Shown: piece after piece, positions 54,825-64,000 of the stretch | Layout of the letters: each line of letters opens with the position of its first letter | Numbering within the stretch: position 1 is the first letter of the stretch | DNA from: Paracoccus albus | GTDB lineage: Bacteria > Pseudomonadota > Alphaproteobacteria > Rhodobacterales > Rhodobacteraceae | Direction: 5' to 3' | NCBI RefSeq assembly: GCF_027913035.1 | Contig: NZ_CP115775.1 | Coordinates: forward strand, 620,001 to 684,000 | Length of the DNA: 64,000 nucleotides | The notes under the pieces: generated by a model | Database searches by the model: none | Seen by the model: only the letters and a program-made list of their open reading frames with translations | Told to the model about the DNA's origin: nothing | Made by a program: the position numbers and the translations under genes

Positions 54825-56093
54825 CTAATCGCGCGTCGTGCCGTCGCCAGTCACCAGATATTTGAAGCTGGTCAACTGATCCGCGCCGACGGGTCCGCGC
54901 GCATGCATTTTGCCGGTGGCGATGCCGATTTCCGCGCCCATGCCGAACTCTCCACCATCGGCGAACTGGGTTGAGGCGTTGCGCATCAGGATGGCGCTGT
55001 CCAGACGTTGGAAGAAGCGTTCGGCTGTCGCGTCATTCTCCGTCAGAATCGACTCGGTGTGGCCCGATCCGTTTTCGCGGATATGCGAAATTGCGCCATC
55101 GACCCCTTCCACCAGACGCACCGCGATGATGCTGTCCAGAAACTCTTTGCCGAAATCATCGGGCGAAGCCGGCTTCGTTCCAGCGATCTGCGACAGTTCC
55201 CCGTCAGCGCGAACCTCGACACCAGCGTCCAGAAGGTCGCGGATCAGAACGTCACCGTGCTTGTCGAAAAAGCCCCGATCAATCAGCAGACATTCCGCAG
55301 CGCCGCAAACACCTGTGCGGCGGGTCTTTGCGTTCAGCACGACGCGGCGCGCCTTGGCCAGATCGGCGTCCTTATCTGCGTAGATATGGCAGATGCCTTC
55401 GAGATGGGCGAAAACCGGAACCCGCGCTTCTCGCTGAACAAGTCCGACCAGACCCTTGCCACCGCGCGGGATAATGACATCAATCCATTCCTGCGCCCGC
55501 AGCATGGCGGCCACCACCTCGCGGTCGCGCGTCGTGACCATCTGGATCGCAGCCTCGGGCAGTTTGGCGGCACGCAGGCCCTCGACCATACAGGCGTGCA
55601 GCGCGGCAGAGCTGTTGATGGAATCGCTGCCACCACGAAGGATCACAGCATTTCCCGATTTCAGTGCAAGCGCGCCTGCATCGGCGGTAACATTCGGACG
55701 GCTTTCATAGATGACGCCCAGCACACCAAGCGGGGTAGAGACACGCTGAATATGCAGGCCGGTCGGACGATCCCATTCTGACAGGACACGCCCGACCGGG
55801 TCGGGCTGTTCCGCGATGGCGCGCAGGCTGTCGACAATGCCGCGCAACCCATCCGGCGTCAGTGTCAGCCGGTCAATCATCGCCTCTGACAGGCCCTTTT
55901 CACGCGCAAAGTCCAGATCCCTGGCGTTGGCCTGCAGAATCTCGGCTTCGCGTGTGCAAACGGCGTCTGCCGCAGCGATCAACGCGGCATGTTTGCGTTC
56001 TGCATTGGCAAAGGCCAGTTCGGCTGCTGCGTCCCGCGCGTCGCGGCCCATTCGGGCGACAAGCGCATCTGCGGATTCAATCGCGCCGTCCAT
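54825..56093 (-). CDS. proA: Gamma-glutamyl phosphate reductase
   Basis: 422 residues, aldehyde-dehydrogenase fold. Catalytic Cys in [13 protein letters not shown]; other landmarks are [19 protein letters not shown] and [15 protein letters not shown]. It makes glutamate semialdehyde for proline synthesis. proB is not adjacent in this window. pgk lies 36 bp upstream on the same strand. Confidence 0.96.
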   Translation of the reverse strand: MDGAIESADALVARMGRDARDAAAELAFANAERKHAALIAAADAVCTREAEILQANARDLDFAREKGLSEAMIDRLTLTPDGLRGIVDSLRAIAEQPDPVGRVLSEWDRPTGLHIQRVSTPLGVLGVIYESRPNVTADAGALALKSGNAVILRGGSDSINSSAALHACMVEGLRAAKLPEAAIQMVTTRDREVVAAMLRAQEWIDVIIPRGGKGLVGLVQREARVPVFAHLEGICHIYADKDADLAKARRVVLNAKTRRTGVCGAAECLLIDRGFFDKHGDVLIRDLLDAGVEVRADGELSQIAGTKPASPDDFGKEFLDSIIAVRLVEGVDGAISHIRENGSGHTESILTENDATAERFFQRLDSAILMRNASTQFADGGEFGMGAEIGIATGKMHARGPVGADQLTSFKYLVTGDGTTRD

Positions 56094-56129
56094 GTTTGCT
56101 CCTTCCCCGTTTGTCCGGGTTAAATGGTC

Positions 56130-57329
56130 CTACTGTCGCGCATCGGCAAGTGCTGCGACGCCTGGCAGGTCCTTGCCTTCCATCCATTCCAGAAATGCAC
56201 CACCTGCTGTCGAGATGAAGGTGAAATCTTCGGCAATGCCTGCCTTGTTCAGCGCAGCAACCGTGTCACCGCCGCCCGCGACAGAAATCAGCCTGTCTTC
56301 ACGCGTCAGCTTCGCCGCCTCTTGCGCCGCGGCATTTGTTGCCGCGTCGAATGGTGCAATCTCGAACGCGCCGAGGGGGCCATTCCAGATCAGCGTCTTC
56401 GAGGATTCAAACACCCCACGGATCGCTTCAACCGTCTGTGGTCCTGCGTCAAGGATCATGGCATCGGCAGGGCATGCGTCGACCGCCACGGTTTCGGATG
56501 CAGCACCTTCCTTGAATTCGCGCGCCACTACGACATCGACGGGAAGGTGGATCGCGCAGCCGGTCTTCTCAGCCTTTTGCAGTATCTCACGCGCGGTATC
56601 AGCCATGTCACGCTCGGCAAGTGATTTGCCGACCTCGATCCCCTTGGCGACGAGGAATGTGTTGGCCATACCGCCGCCGATCACCAGATGATCGACCTTC
56701 TCGATCAGGTTCGACAGCAGGTCCAGCTTGGTCGAAACCTTTGCACCGCCGACAACGGCGACAACCGGGCGCTGCGGTTCGCCAAGCGCGGCGTTCAGGG
56801 CATCAAGCTCTGCCTCCATCAGCTTGCCAGCGGCGGAAGGCAGCAGTCGGGCAAGCCCCTCGGTCGAGGCATGGGCGCGATGTGCGGCTGAAAAAGCATC
56901 GTTCACATAGACCTCCCCCAATGCGGCGAGAGATGCGGCGAAGGTTGGATCATTCGATTCCTCGCCCGGATAGAAACGGGTGTTTTCCAGCAGAACAACA
57001 TCACCTTTCTGCATCGCCGCGACGGCGCGCTTGGCCGGGCCGCCAATTGCCTCTTCCGAAAAGGTGACACTCTGGCCAAGTGCTGCTTCCAGTGCCGGAA
57101 CCACCTGCTTCAGCGACATCGTATCGACACGCTGCCCCTTCGGGCGGTCGAAATGCGCCAGCAGGACCGGCTTGCCGCCGGCCTCCTGAATCGCCTTGAC
57201 CGTCGGGACGATTTTCTCGATTCGGGTCGTGTCGGTGACCTGACCGTTATCCATCGGCACATTCAGATCGACGCGGGTCAGCACAACCTTATCTTCCATA
57301 TCCAGATCTTCGATGCGGTGGAATTCCAT
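56130..57329 (-). CDS. pgk: Phosphoglycerate kinase
   Basis: 399 residues. [20 protein letters not shown] at the N-terminus, the nucleotide-site [16 protein letters not shown] and the C-terminal [13 protein letters not shown] are diagnostic. It converts 1,3-bisphosphoglycerate and ADP to 3-phosphoglycerate and ATP. In the substrate loop the usual HxGRPKG reads HFDRPKG (Asp for Gly); the basic residues are kept, so activity is expected. It is upstream of proA with a 36-bp gap. Confidence 0.96.
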   Translation of the reverse strand: MEFHRIEDLDMEDKVVLTRVDLNVPMDNGQVTDTTRIEKIVPTVKAIQEAGGKPVLLAHFDRPKGQRVDTMSLKQVVPALEAALGQSVTFSEEAIGGPAKRAVAAMQKGDVVLLENTRFYPGEESNDPTFAASLAALGEVYVNDAFSAAHRAHASTEGLARLLPSAAGKLMEAELDALNAALGEPQRPVVAVVGGAKVSTKLDLLSNLIEKVDHLVIGGGMANTFLVAKGIEVGKSLAERDMADTAREILQKAEKTGCAIHLPVDVVVAREFKEGAASETVAVDACPADAMILDAGPQTVEAIRGVFESSKTLIWNGPLGAFEIAPFDAATNAAAQEAAKLTREDRLISVAGGGDTVAALNKAGIAEDFTFISTAGGAFLEWMEGKDLPGVAALADARQ

Positions 57330-57481
57330 GTCAGCCTCCGAAGCTTGTTTGACCGGGGTTTTCGGACATACTCACAGGATCGTCAATCTATGTGACGGTG
57401 CCGCCGTGACGGGATCGTGCGTTGCAGGGCGCATAACTACAGTTTAGCTGTATGTGCGACTGACAACAGAGGAGGCCCGGA

Positions 57482-57988
57482 ATGGCCGAGATCAAGGATC
57501 CCGAAAACACGATCATTATCGAGCTGAAGGATGGCCCCGTCACGATCGAGCTGCTGCCCGACGTTGCCCCTAAACATACCGAGCGTATGAAGGAACTCGC
57601 CCGCGCCGGAAAATACGACAACGTCGCCTTTCACCGGGTGATTGATGGTTTCATGGCCCAAACCGGCGATGTCGAGCACGGCAATATGGAAAACGACTAT
57701 AATCCGCGTCGTTGCGGCACCGGCGGGTCGGAGCTGCCTGATGTGAAGGCAGAGTTTTCGAAGCTGCCGCATGATCGCGGAACGCTTGGCGCGGCGCGGT
57801 CGCAAAATCCTGACAGCGCGAACAGCCAGTTCTTTATCAACTTCAAGGACAATCATTTCCTGAACGGTCAGTACACGGTCTACGGCCGCGTGATCGAAGG
57901 CATGGAGCATGTCGACAAAATCGCCAAGGGTGAGCCGCCAGCGAATCCCGACCGCATGATCTCGGTCAAGGTGGCCGCCGATGCGTAA
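57482..57988 (+). CDS. Peptidylprolyl isomerase, cytoplasmic cyclophilin
   Basis: 168 residues without a signal peptide. Cyclophilin motifs: [36 protein letters not shown] and NGQYTVYGRVIEGMEHVDKI. It speeds proline cis-trans isomerisation in folding. It overlaps the next cyclophilin gene by 8 bases, so a cytoplasmic and an exported copy are made from one transcript. Confidence 0.95.
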   Translation: MAEIKDPENTIIIELKDGPVTIELLPDVAPKHTERMKELARAGKYDNVAFHRVIDGFMAQTGDVEHGNMENDYNPRRCGTGGSELPDVKAEFSKLPHDRGTLGAARSQNPDSANSQFFINFKDNHFLNGQYTVYGRVIEGMEHVDKIAKGEPPANPDRMISVKVAADA

Positions 57989-58574
57989 TTTGATTCTGGT
58001 GCCGGTATTAGCCCTTGCTGCCACGGCCGCCACGGCAGAGGGTCTGCCAGGTGTCACCGATGGTCCAGGGCCCAACCTTGTGATCGAGGTCGCGGATTCG
58101 GCAGGTGAAGCAAAGGGAACGATCGTTCTGGACCTTTACGCTGACAAAGCGCCGAACCATGTCGCCCGTCTGACCGAACTTGCGACCTCGGGCGCTTATG
58201 ATGGCGTCGTCTTTCACCGCGTGATTGATGGTTTCATGGCCCAGACCGGCGATGTTCAGCACGGAAAGCAGGGCGGTGATACCGCGATGGCCGGCATGGG
58301 CGGCTCTGACCTGCCCGATCTCGCGGCAGAGTTCAGCGATGTTTCGTTCCAGCAAGGCACTGTTGGCATGGCCCGTTCGCAGGACCCTAACAGCGCGAAC
58401 AGCCAGTTCTTCATCGACCTTGCGCCTGCGACCTTCCTTGACGGGCAGTATACGGTCGTCGGGCAGTTGGTCGATGGCTGGGACGTGCTGAACGCGATCA
58501 AGAAGGGCGATGCCGCCGCAAATGGTTCGGTTGAAAACCCTGACTATATGGCGCGCGTGACGGTTGCCGAATAA
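57981..58574 (+). CDS. Peptidylprolyl isomerase, exported cyclophilin
   Basis: 197 residues. A signal peptide ([19 protein letters not shown]) sends it to the periplasm; then [38 protein letters not shown] and [20 protein letters not shown]. The core is closely related to the upstream gene, indicating tandem duplication followed by gain of a signal peptide. A terminator follows 13 bp after the stop. Confidence 0.95.
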   Translation: MRNLILVPVLALAATAATAEGLPGVTDGPGPNLVIEVADSAGEAKGTIVLDLYADKAPNHVARLTELATSGAYDGVVFHRVIDGFMAQTGDVQHGKQGGDTAMAGMGGSDLPDLAAEFSDVSFQQGTVGMARSQDPNSANSQFFIDLAPATFLDGQYTVVGQLVDGWDVLNAIKKGDAAANGSVENPDYMARVTVAE

Positions 58575-58587
58575 AACCACGAACGAC

Positions 58588-58616
58588 AAAGCCCCGCCAA
58601 AGCGCGGGGCTTTGCT
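58588..58616 (+). terminator. Terminator after the cyclophilin pair
   Basis: Stem AAAGCCCCGC with GCGGGGCTTT and a 6-base loop, 13 bp after the stop codon; the A-rich left arm could serve the opposite strand too. Confidence 0.88.
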
Positions 58617-58660
58617 TATCGGTGGTTGGTACAGATTGCCGTCTGCCTGAGGATACCCCG

Positions 58661-59122
58661 ATGACGACCCTTTATATCGACGCCGATGCCTGCCCTGTGA
58701 AGGCAGAGGCGGAACGCGTCGCCACCCGCCTGCGCGTCCCGATGATTCTGGTGTGCAATGGCGGTATCAGACCATCGCAAAACCCGCTGGTATCACTGGT
58801 GGTCGTCAGTGAAGGCCCTGACGAGGCGGACAAATGGATCGCCGATCAATGTGGCCCCGGCGATGTGGTAGTGACGGCGGATATCCCTCTGGCCGATCGC
58901 TGCCTGAAAGCGGGCGCGCAGGTGGTCGAGCCCAATGGCGAGGTGCTGAGCCTTGCCAATATCGGCCCCAGACTGGCAACGCGCGACCTGACGCAGGATA
59001 TCCGCTCTGCCAACCCGTTCCAGCAGGGCAGCGGCAAGGGCTTCGGCAAGGCCGACCGGGCGCGGTTTCTGCAGTCGCTTGACCGCGTGATGGCGGCGGC
59101 GCTGCGGGTGGGGAAAGGGTAG
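58661..59122 (+). CDS. YaiI/YqxD-family (DUF188) protein
   Basis: 153 residues; [25 protein letters not shown]-like [20 protein letters not shown] and the [20 protein letters not shown] segment are the DUF188 signature. The fold is PIN-like, suggesting a nuclease, though no function is proven. The ATG at 58661 matches the conserved start. Single gene. Confidence 0.92.
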   Translation: MTTLYIDADACPVKAEAERVATRLRVPMILVCNGGIRPSQNPLVSLVVVSEGPDEADKWIADQCGPGDVVVTADIPLADRCLKAGAQVVEPNGEVLSLANIGPRLATRDLTQDIRSANPFQQGSGKGFGKADRARFLQSLDRVMAAALRVGKG

Positions 59123-59279
59123 CCTCCCTTAGGCGCGGGGAATGGCTGGGCCAGTGACCGAACAGCTTTGAGTAAAAATGTCCGCTTTGAGCCCTCTTTG
59201 ACCGATGCTGCGCGCTGAACCGATGTCTGGTTCGAGGTATGGTGCGAGGGCACGGTCTACGTGTCGTCTCCGGAGTTGT

Positions 59280-59603
59280 TCAGGATGACAGGATGTCCGC
59301 AGCTCTGTGATCCGCGTCCACGCCATCGATCAAGAATACTTCGCCTTCAGCGTTTTTAGTCCGCAGCGCCTTAATGTGTTGATAGGCCGAGGATGTGTAC
59401 CACGCCTGGGCCTTCGCATTGTCCGGAAAGACGATCACGATCAGGTCGCCGACGAACGTTCCTTCGAGCATGTGCTTCTTCCCGCCGTGAATGATGAAGT
59501 GTCCCTCGAACGGCGCCAGCGTGGCATCAATGGCTTCGAGATAGGCGACGATCTCTGCGCCCATCTCGACGTTGCGCAGACGGCCGATGGCATAGCAAGT
59601 CAT
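59280..59603 (-). CDS. DUF1330-family protein
   Basis: 107 residues with an alpha/beta barrel-dimer pattern: YLEAIDATLAPFEGHFIIHG, IVIVFPDNAKAQAWYTSSAY, QHIKALRTKNAEGEVFLIDG. These match DUF1330, a ferredoxin-like-fold family of unknown role. The ATG at 59603 follows AGGAGA. It lies 20 bp after a small membrane protein gene and is probably co-transcribed with it. Confidence 0.88.
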   Translation of the reverse strand: MTCYAIGRLRNVEMGAEIVAYLEAIDATLAPFEGHFIIHGGKKHMLEGTFVGDLIVIVFPDNAKAQAWYTSSAYQHIKALRTKNAEGEVFLIDGVDADHRAADILSS

Positions 59604-59623
59604 TGGAATCTCCTGTCCAGAAG

Positions 59624-60022
59624 TCATGCGACGGCAGCAGCATGTGGCCGCGCGGCCCATTCGAGGCCCGCGAGCAGCGCAACGACTGCTGCCTGCATCA
59701 GAAGGAAGAGCCATCCCAGACCATTCGGCGTGATCAGCTCGGTTATTGGCAGGATCACACTGCCCAGAACCCAGAGCACGTTGCCTGCAACAATCATCTG
59801 CACGGCCCAGGCAGGGACAGTCGTGGCTCGGGCGCATACTGCCATGAAGACCGCAATCGGCAGCAGAAGCAGGCCCGCAACGAATAAGAGCAATCCGGGG
59901 ATCGCCGTCAGTCCTGCGATCGGCCCGGATGCGACGACCAACAGCATGCCCATTGCCGCGCAGGTCGCGGCATCGAGGGCTAGAATGGTCTGCAAGGAAA
60001 ATCGGCGTCCGAGTTTGGTCAT
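59624..60022 (-). CDS. Small integral membrane protein, four spans
   Basis: About 132 residues with four hydrophobic segments (LDAATCAAMGMLLVVASGPI, IPGLLLFVAGLLLLPIAVFM, MIVAGNVLWVLGSVILPI, GWLFLLMQAAVVALLAGLE). No family name can be given with certainty. GGAGGG lies upstream of the ATG at 60022. It forms a likely operon with the DUF1330 gene and is divergent from an XRE regulator, which may control the pair. Confidence 0.72.
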   Translation of the reverse strand: MTKLGRRFSLQTILALDAATCAAMGMLLVVASGPIAGLTAIPGLLLFVAGLLLLPIAVFMAVCARATTVPAWAVQMIVAGNVLWVLGSVILPITELITPNGLGWLFLLMQAAVVALLAGLEWAARPHAAAVA

Positions 60023-60155
60023 GGTTCCCTCCATCTACTGGTGGCCACGCTTCGTGGGTGGCGAAATGATGGAGTGATCATCGTGCAGCCATGATCTCGC
60101 GTCGATTACCTCAGAGGTAATGGTCGTGCTGGCCGCTGTCGGTTACGATACCGGG

Positions 60156-60959
60156 ATGAAAGCGCATCCGGACAGTATCGGGGTCCTGTTAAGGCAGTGG
60201 CGTCAGCGCCGCCGCCTCAGCCAGCTTGCGCTCGCGCTCGACGCGGGCGTCTCCCAACGGCATCTCAGCTTCCTGGAATCCGGGCGGTCGCGGCCAAGTC
60301 GCGACATGGTTCTTGAACTGAGCCGCCAGCTCGACGTGCCGTTGCGGGATCGCAACGTCATGCTTCATTCCGCCGGCTACGCTCCGTTCTTCCCACAGCG
60401 ACCGTTGGATGTGCCTGAGCTTTCCGTGGCGAGGGAAATCATCGACCGAATCCTGCGCGGCCACCTTCCCCATCCGGCACTGGCGGTGGATCGTCACTGG
60501 ACATTACTGTCTGCAAATACAGCCGTGTCCCACCTGCTGGCTGGCGTTGCGCCTCACCTTCTGAACGGGGACGTGAATGTTCTGCGCTTGAGCCTCCACC
60601 CGGAAGGACTGGCGTCACGCATCCTCAATCTGGCCGAGTGGCGCCATCACGTCCTGACCCGCCTCGGCCATGAAATCGAGCACTCCGCCGATCCGGTGCT
60701 CGCGGGACTAAGGGACGAGCTAGAGGCGCTCCCGCTTCCAGGGACGGGGCGGCCGGATCATGCGGTACTCGGACAAACTCAGGCGATCGCGGTGCCTCTC
60801 CGGCTCAAAAGCGACGCCGGGCCACTGACCTTCCTGACCACGACAACCGTCTTCGGAACGGCGGTCGACGTCACATTGTCTGAGGTCGCGATCGAAGCGT
60901 TCTTCCCGGCGGACAAGGAAACGGCGGATATTATGGCGGCGCTCGACGACGGAACATGA
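60156..60959 (+). CDS. XRE-family regulator with MmyB-like ligand domain
   Basis: About 267 residues. HTH at ~9-65 (LLRQWRQRRRLSQLALALDA, GVSQRHLSFLESGRSRPSRD) and a C-terminal MmyB-like PAS domain (~95-265; RHWTLLSANTAVSHLLAGVA). MmyB-type proteins bind fatty acids or similar ligands. It is divergent from the DUF1330 and small membrane protein genes, a common layout for this family. An ATG at 60120 with GAGG right before it would add 12 residues. Confidence 0.88.
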   Translation: MKAHPDSIGVLLRQWRQRRRLSQLALALDAGVSQRHLSFLESGRSRPSRDMVLELSRQLDVPLRDRNVMLHSAGYAPFFPQRPLDVPELSVAREIIDRILRGHLPHPALAVDRHWTLLSANTAVSHLLAGVAPHLLNGDVNVLRLSLHPEGLASRILNLAEWRHHVLTRLGHEIEHSADPVLAGLRDELEALPLPGTGRPDHAVLGQTQAIAVPLRLKSDAGPLTFLTTTTVFGTAVDVTLSEVAIEAFFPADKETADIMAALDDGT

Positions 60960-61041
60960 ATGCCGACATTCGAGCGGACGAACCGAAAGCGCGCTTCGTC
61001 CCGCATAGCTGCCAGTCGAACTCCGCCCGTTTCGGCGAACG

Positions 61042-61065
61042 AAAAGGCCGGGAATTATCCCGGCC
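61042..61065 (-). terminator. Terminator of tyrS
   Basis: Stem GGCCGGG with CCCGGCC around AATTAT, with TTTTC following on the minus strand; just past the tyrS stop. Confidence 0.88.
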
Positions 61066-61071
61066 GTCCAT

Positions 61072-62310
61072 TCATCCGATCTGCACCATCCGGTGCTTCT
61101 TTTTCCCGACGGATACTTTCAGCCCGTCCCCGATGATCCCCGCATCGACCTGCACCTGCGGATCGCTGACCGGATCGTTATTCAGCCGCAAGCCGCCTTC
61201 GGCGATCAGGCGCTTGGCCTCTTTGCCTGATCCGGTGATGCCGGTCTGTGACAGAAGCTGGATGATCGAGACGGGCAGGGCGTCAGCGGCAATTGTCACG
61301 ATTTCCAGATCGCCACCCGCGCCGCCTTGTTCAAAGACCTCACGCGCTGTCGCCTCGGCAGAGGCAGCAGCTTCCGCGCCGTGCAGCAGCGTCGTGACTT
61401 CGTTAGCCAGACGGATCTTGCCCTCGTTGATCTCGGACCCCTGCAAAGCGCCAAGCCGGTCGCATTCATCGACTGGCAGTTCGGTATAAAGCTTCAGGAA
61501 GCGCCCGACATCGGCATCGGTGGTGTTGCGCCAGAACTGCCAGAATTCATAAGCGCTCAGCATATCGCCATTCAGCCAGATCGCACCGCCCTGCGATTTG
61601 CCCATCTTGCGCCCGTCGCTGGTCGTCAGCAGCGGCGTGGTCAGGCCCCAGACCTCGCGGTCCAGAATGCGCCGGGTCAGGTCGACGCCGTTGACGATAT
61701 TGCCCCATTGATCGGAACCGCCCATCTGAAGGCGGCAGTCGTAACGCCGGTATTGCTCCAGGAAGTCATAGGCCTGCAGGATCATGTAGTTGAATTCGAG
61801 GAAGCTCAGCGATTGTTCGCGATCCAGCCGGGATTTGACTGACTCAAAGGATAGCATCCGGTTGATGCTGAAATGCCGCCCGATATCGCGCAGGAAATCC
61901 AGATAGTTCAGCCCGTCCAGCCATTCGGCATTGTTTAGCATCATCGCCTTGCCGTCGCCATAGTCGAGGTAGCGGGCAAAGACTTTCTGGATATTGTCGA
62001 TATTCGACTGGATCTGGTCCGGGCCCAGCAAGGGGCGTTCATCACTGCGGAAGGAGGGGTCGCCCACCTTGGTTGTGCCGCCGCCCATCAAGGTGATCGG
62101 CCTGTTGCCGGTTTTCTGGAACCAGCGAAGCAGCATGATATTCAGCAGGTGGCCGACATGCAGCGAGGCCGCCGTGGCATCGTAGCCGATATATGCCGTC
62201 ACCGGCCCGTCGATCAAAGCGTCGTCAAGCGCGGTCAGATCAGTGCAATCGGCCAGAAAGCCGCGTTCCATGATGATGCGCAGAAAGTCTGATTTGGGGG
62301 TCGGTGCCAT
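61072..62310 (-). CDS. tyrS: Tyrosyl-tRNA synthetase
   Basis: 412 residues. Class I motifs: HIGH as HVGH in [15 protein letters not shown], and KMSKS as KMGKS in [12 protein letters not shown]. Tyrosine pocket residues GYDATAAS and the [11 protein letters not shown] region are in place, and an S4-like RNA-binding domain ends the protein ([20 protein letters not shown]). It charges tRNA-Tyr. The ATG at 62310 starts the conserved N-terminus. Confidence 0.96.
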   Translation of the reverse strand: MAPTPKSDFLRIIMERGFLADCTDLTALDDALIDGPVTAYIGYDATAASLHVGHLLNIMLLRWFQKTGNRPITLMGGGTTKVGDPSFRSDERPLLGPDQIQSNIDNIQKVFARYLDYGDGKAMMLNNAEWLDGLNYLDFLRDIGRHFSINRMLSFESVKSRLDREQSLSFLEFNYMILQAYDFLEQYRRYDCRLQMGGSDQWGNIVNGVDLTRRILDREVWGLTTPLLTTSDGRKMGKSQGGAIWLNGDMLSAYEFWQFWRNTTDADVGRFLKLYTELPVDECDRLGALQGSEINEGKIRLANEVTTLLHGAEAAASAEATAREVFEQGGAGGDLEIVTIAADALPVSIIQLLSQTGITGSGKEAKRLIAEGGLRLNNDPVSDPQVQVDAGIIGDGLKVSVGKKKHRMVQIG

Positions 62311-62579
62311 ATTGGTTTCCTTTCGATAGGCTGGATATATCGGGCGGGCCAGAGAAGGAAAAGACGTGTCGCGTATGTGCCCATGTGCGGATGGCGGGGT
62401 GTGGCGCTCTGCGGCGTACAGGGCGTCACGGCAGGGGCGCAGGTCCGACATAACCACCACAGCGAAGGCGCGTGTGACGCGAAACCGGTATTTTTTCGAA
62501 ATCGCACCTTGACGCGTCCGATGGGGCCGCGTAAATCCCCGCTACCCCGGCGGGCGATCATGCCGGGGTTGGTGAGCAT

Positions 62580-62656
62580 GCGGTTGTAGCTCAGTTGGTT
62601 AGAGTACCGGCCTGTCACGCCGGGGGTCGCGGGTTCGAGCCCCGTCAACCGCGCCA
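62580..62656 (+). tRNA. tRNA-Asp (anticodon GTC), copy 1
   Basis: 77 bases with a 7-bp acceptor stem (GCGGTTG/CAACCGC), D arm with AGCTCAGTTGGTTAGAG, anticodon stem CCGGC/GCCGG around CTGTCAC (GTC at 62614-62616), T arm with GGTTCGAGCCC, encoded CCA. Confidence 0.97.
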
Positions 62657-62679
62657 CCACCATCGCCCGAAAATGATGC

Positions 62680-62756
62680 GCGGTTGTAGCTCAGTTGGTT
62701 AGAGTACCGGCCTGTCACGCCGGGGGTCGCGGGTTCGAGCCCCGTCAACCGCGCCA
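62680..62756 (+). tRNA. tRNA-Asp (anticodon GTC), copy 2
   Basis: Identical in all 77 bases to the copy at 62580-62656, 23 bp downstream; likely one transcript. Encoded CCA. It is the last core gene before the mobile-element debris. Confidence 0.97.
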
Positions 62757-62912
62757 TTTTGCACTTTTTGCTAAATAATTGAATCTAAATTCTTGAAATG
62801 TAATAATAAATTAGTTGTTCGACGCTCCTGATTTCGAAAGTAGGGCAAAGGCTCTGCCAAAACAGTGTTATGAATGTTTTTTCAGAGTAAGATCAGAATT
62901 GTTTCAAATTTT
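62757..62912. other. AT-rich spacer after the tRNA pair
   Basis: 156 bp with clearly lower G+C than the flanks. No gene, and no direct copy of the tRNA 3' end that would mark an attachment site within this span. Confidence 0.4.
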
Positions 62913-63053
62913 CTAATAATTTGAGAAGAACCGCATCGCGTTTTCGAACGACTCCTCAAAGCTATGCCGAAGCTTGCCACTATTGGCGAGATGTTCTTCT
63001 GCCAAGACCTTCTTGCGTTCCAGCCTGCTTATCTTCCCAATGTCCATAAACAT
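62913..63053 (-). pseudogene. Serine-recombinase C-terminal remnant
   Basis: A 46-codon frame reads ISRLERKKVLAEEHLANSGK then LRHSFEESFENAMRFFSNY to a stop at 62913. This coiled coil plus SFEESFENAMRFxSN pattern matches the C-terminal part of large serine recombinases/DNA invertase-type resolvases, where SNPW normally follows. The catalytic domain is absent. It sits ~160 bp from the tRNA-Asp gene, consistent with an old integrated element. Confidence 0.55.
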
Positions 63054-63225
63054 CCCTGTCACCGATATTCGCCGGGCGGTTGTTGATTATCAAGCGTCGT
63101 CAATGAAGGGCTTGGCGCGGCTCCGGGCTCGTTCGCGGGGCAAGTCGAGTGCGCGGCCGGAGCGGAGGCAGGCTGAGAGCTCTCGCCTCAGTACCCCGTG
63201 TTATTGAATTTATAGCACCCGGCAG

Positions 63226-63430
63226 TTGGCTTCATGGCTGATGCGCATGATCGGATATTCGGGGAAGACCGCCTTCCGGGATCGTTAGATCTGCGCCGGA
63301 CTCCAGCAGATGACCAGCGTCGGCTTTGCCGGAGAACGGCCCGCCGTCCTTTCCATGCCACGATGGGTTCTCCGAAGGCGATACCGTCCGTTATGGCAAC
63401 GAGGCCGCACGGCCAATCCTGAGCGCAGTC
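63226..63430 (-). pseudogene. Possible IS30-family transposase remnant
   Basis: On the minus strand a frame reads KPTLVICWSPAQI, a stop, then RSRKAVFPEYPIMRISHEA. The spacing and the SPxQI and MRISHEA elements resemble the IS30 region before its DDE domain (SPEQI...ISHEAIY). Short and broken, so the assignment is tentative. Confidence 0.4.
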
Positions 63431-63459
63431 GCGCAGGACGTGTTGGCTGCGAGCTTGCT

Positions 63460-64000
63460 GATTTTTGGACGCTTGTTTGTCGAGGCGGTGCTGTGGATCG
63501 TGCGCACCGGCGCGCCTTGGCGTGATCTGCCAGATGTGTTCGGAGCGTGGAATGCGGCGTTTCGCCGGTTCAGTCGCTGGAACTGCAAGTGGGTCTGGTG
63601 GCGGATATTCGAGGCGATGTCCGATGACCCGGATTTCGAGTATCTGATCGTTGACAGCACCATCATTCGCGCTCATCAGCACGCCGCCGGGGAAAAAAGG
63701 GGCTGAAGGTCAGGCCATTGGCCGCTCTCGCGGAGGCTTGAGCACAAAATTGCACATGGCCGTGCGCGGCTTGGATGCCCGTTCCGCTTCGCACTGACCG
63801 CCGGACAGAAAGGCGACGCGACGCAGGCCGAAGGCCTCATCGCCGACCTGCCCGCCGACATCGTCATGGCTGATACGGCATATGACAGCGACGCCATACG
63901 CCAGATCATCGCGGACAAGGGGGCCATCGCAGTGATCCCCAACAACCCGTCCCGAGCACTGAAATATTCGCTCGCCCGTGATCTCTACGCCCAACGGCAT
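63460..64000 (+). pseudogene. IS5-family transposase, 5'-truncated, frameshifted, runs off the window
   Basis: From about 63470 the frame reads LFVEAVLWIVRTGAPWRDLP, FGAWNAAFRRFSRWNCKWVW and FEYLIVDSTIIRAHQHAAGE (first catalytic Asp in VDST). At a run of six A (63692-63697) the frame shifts to GQAIGRSRGGLSTKLHMAV, then returns near 63765 to RFALTAGQKGDATQAEGLIA and VMADTAYDSDAIRQII (second Asp) up to the edge. The usual ~35 N-terminal residues are replaced by unrelated sequence. Two frame changes 70 bp apart and a lost start argue for a dead copy. Confidence 0.75.

Noticed and set aside
63692..63706. Programmed -1 frameshift at A6G in the IS5-family gene
   Set aside because: The zero frame reads GAA AAA AGG rather than the NNA AAA AAG phase needed for tandem slippage, and the continuing product is in the +1 frame.

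Overview
The window looks like a chromosomal segment of an alphaproteobacterium of the Rhodobacteraceae, most likely close to Paracoccus. This rests on gene content: a CtrA-pathway phosphotransferase ChpT, CarD, the ornithine-lipid pair OlsB/OlsA, an NnrU-family protein, an OPG operon ending in OpgC, ATP synthase with separate b and b' subunits, and suc and sdh operons with extra lipoprotein genes. Assignment to Paracoccus itself is an inference without a database search.

Layout. 1-5.1 kb: a truncated siderophore-type esterase, a membrane AraC regulator, IS630 debris, and a TSUP transporter plus AbrB-family permease next to a divergent GntR regulator. 5.3-14.1 kb: a DUF475/TerC-like membrane protein, the opgG-opgH-opgC operon for osmoregulated periplasmic glucans, and a divergent exbB-exbD-tonB operon. 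14.1-18.3 kb: an accessory strip with a deletion derivative of an IS with both ends kept, a LysR regulator with two helix-turn-helix domains, and IS630/IS5 fragments. 18.3-35 kb: TCA-cycle block with sucC-sucD-lipoprotein-DUF805-sucA-sucB and mdh on the minus strand, a glycosyltransferase, a second TSUP protein, an NnrU-family protein, a DUF1737 protein, and sdhC-sdhD-sdhA-(two lipoproteins)-sdhB. 35-38.4 kb: ArsR regulator and atpI-B-E-F'-F. 38.4-45.6 kb: OmpA-type lipoprotein, nth and a PfkB kinase, hisC-tyrC, metY, and a SIMPL protein. 45.7-62.3 kb: a 1073-residue membrane-spanning protein of unknown function, a CPA2 antiporter, carD, fdxA, olsB-olsA, DUF3553/chpT, proA, pgk, two cyclophilins, small conserved genes, an XRE regulator and tyrS. 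62.6-64 kb: two identical tRNA-Asp genes followed by debris of a serine recombinase, an IS30-like element and an IS5-family transposase that runs off the window.

How the genes work together. The core is energy metabolism: alpha-ketoglutarate to oxaloacetate (SucAB, SucCD, Sdh, Mdh) and the F0 part of ATP synthase. The strongest regulatory signal I found is a pair of 10-bp palindromes (TGTGATCACA type), spaced exactly 21 bp centre to centre, in front of both the suc operon (26175-26205) and the sdh operon (30346-30376). This predicts one shared, unidentified regulator of the two operons. The most unusual protein is the 1073-residue product at 45742-48963, which has a GspL/PilM-like N-terminus, one membrane span, a long low-complexity region with four copies of a short motif, and a GspC/PilP-like C-terminus. 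No CRISPR array, rRNA, prophage or plasmid replication gene was seen.
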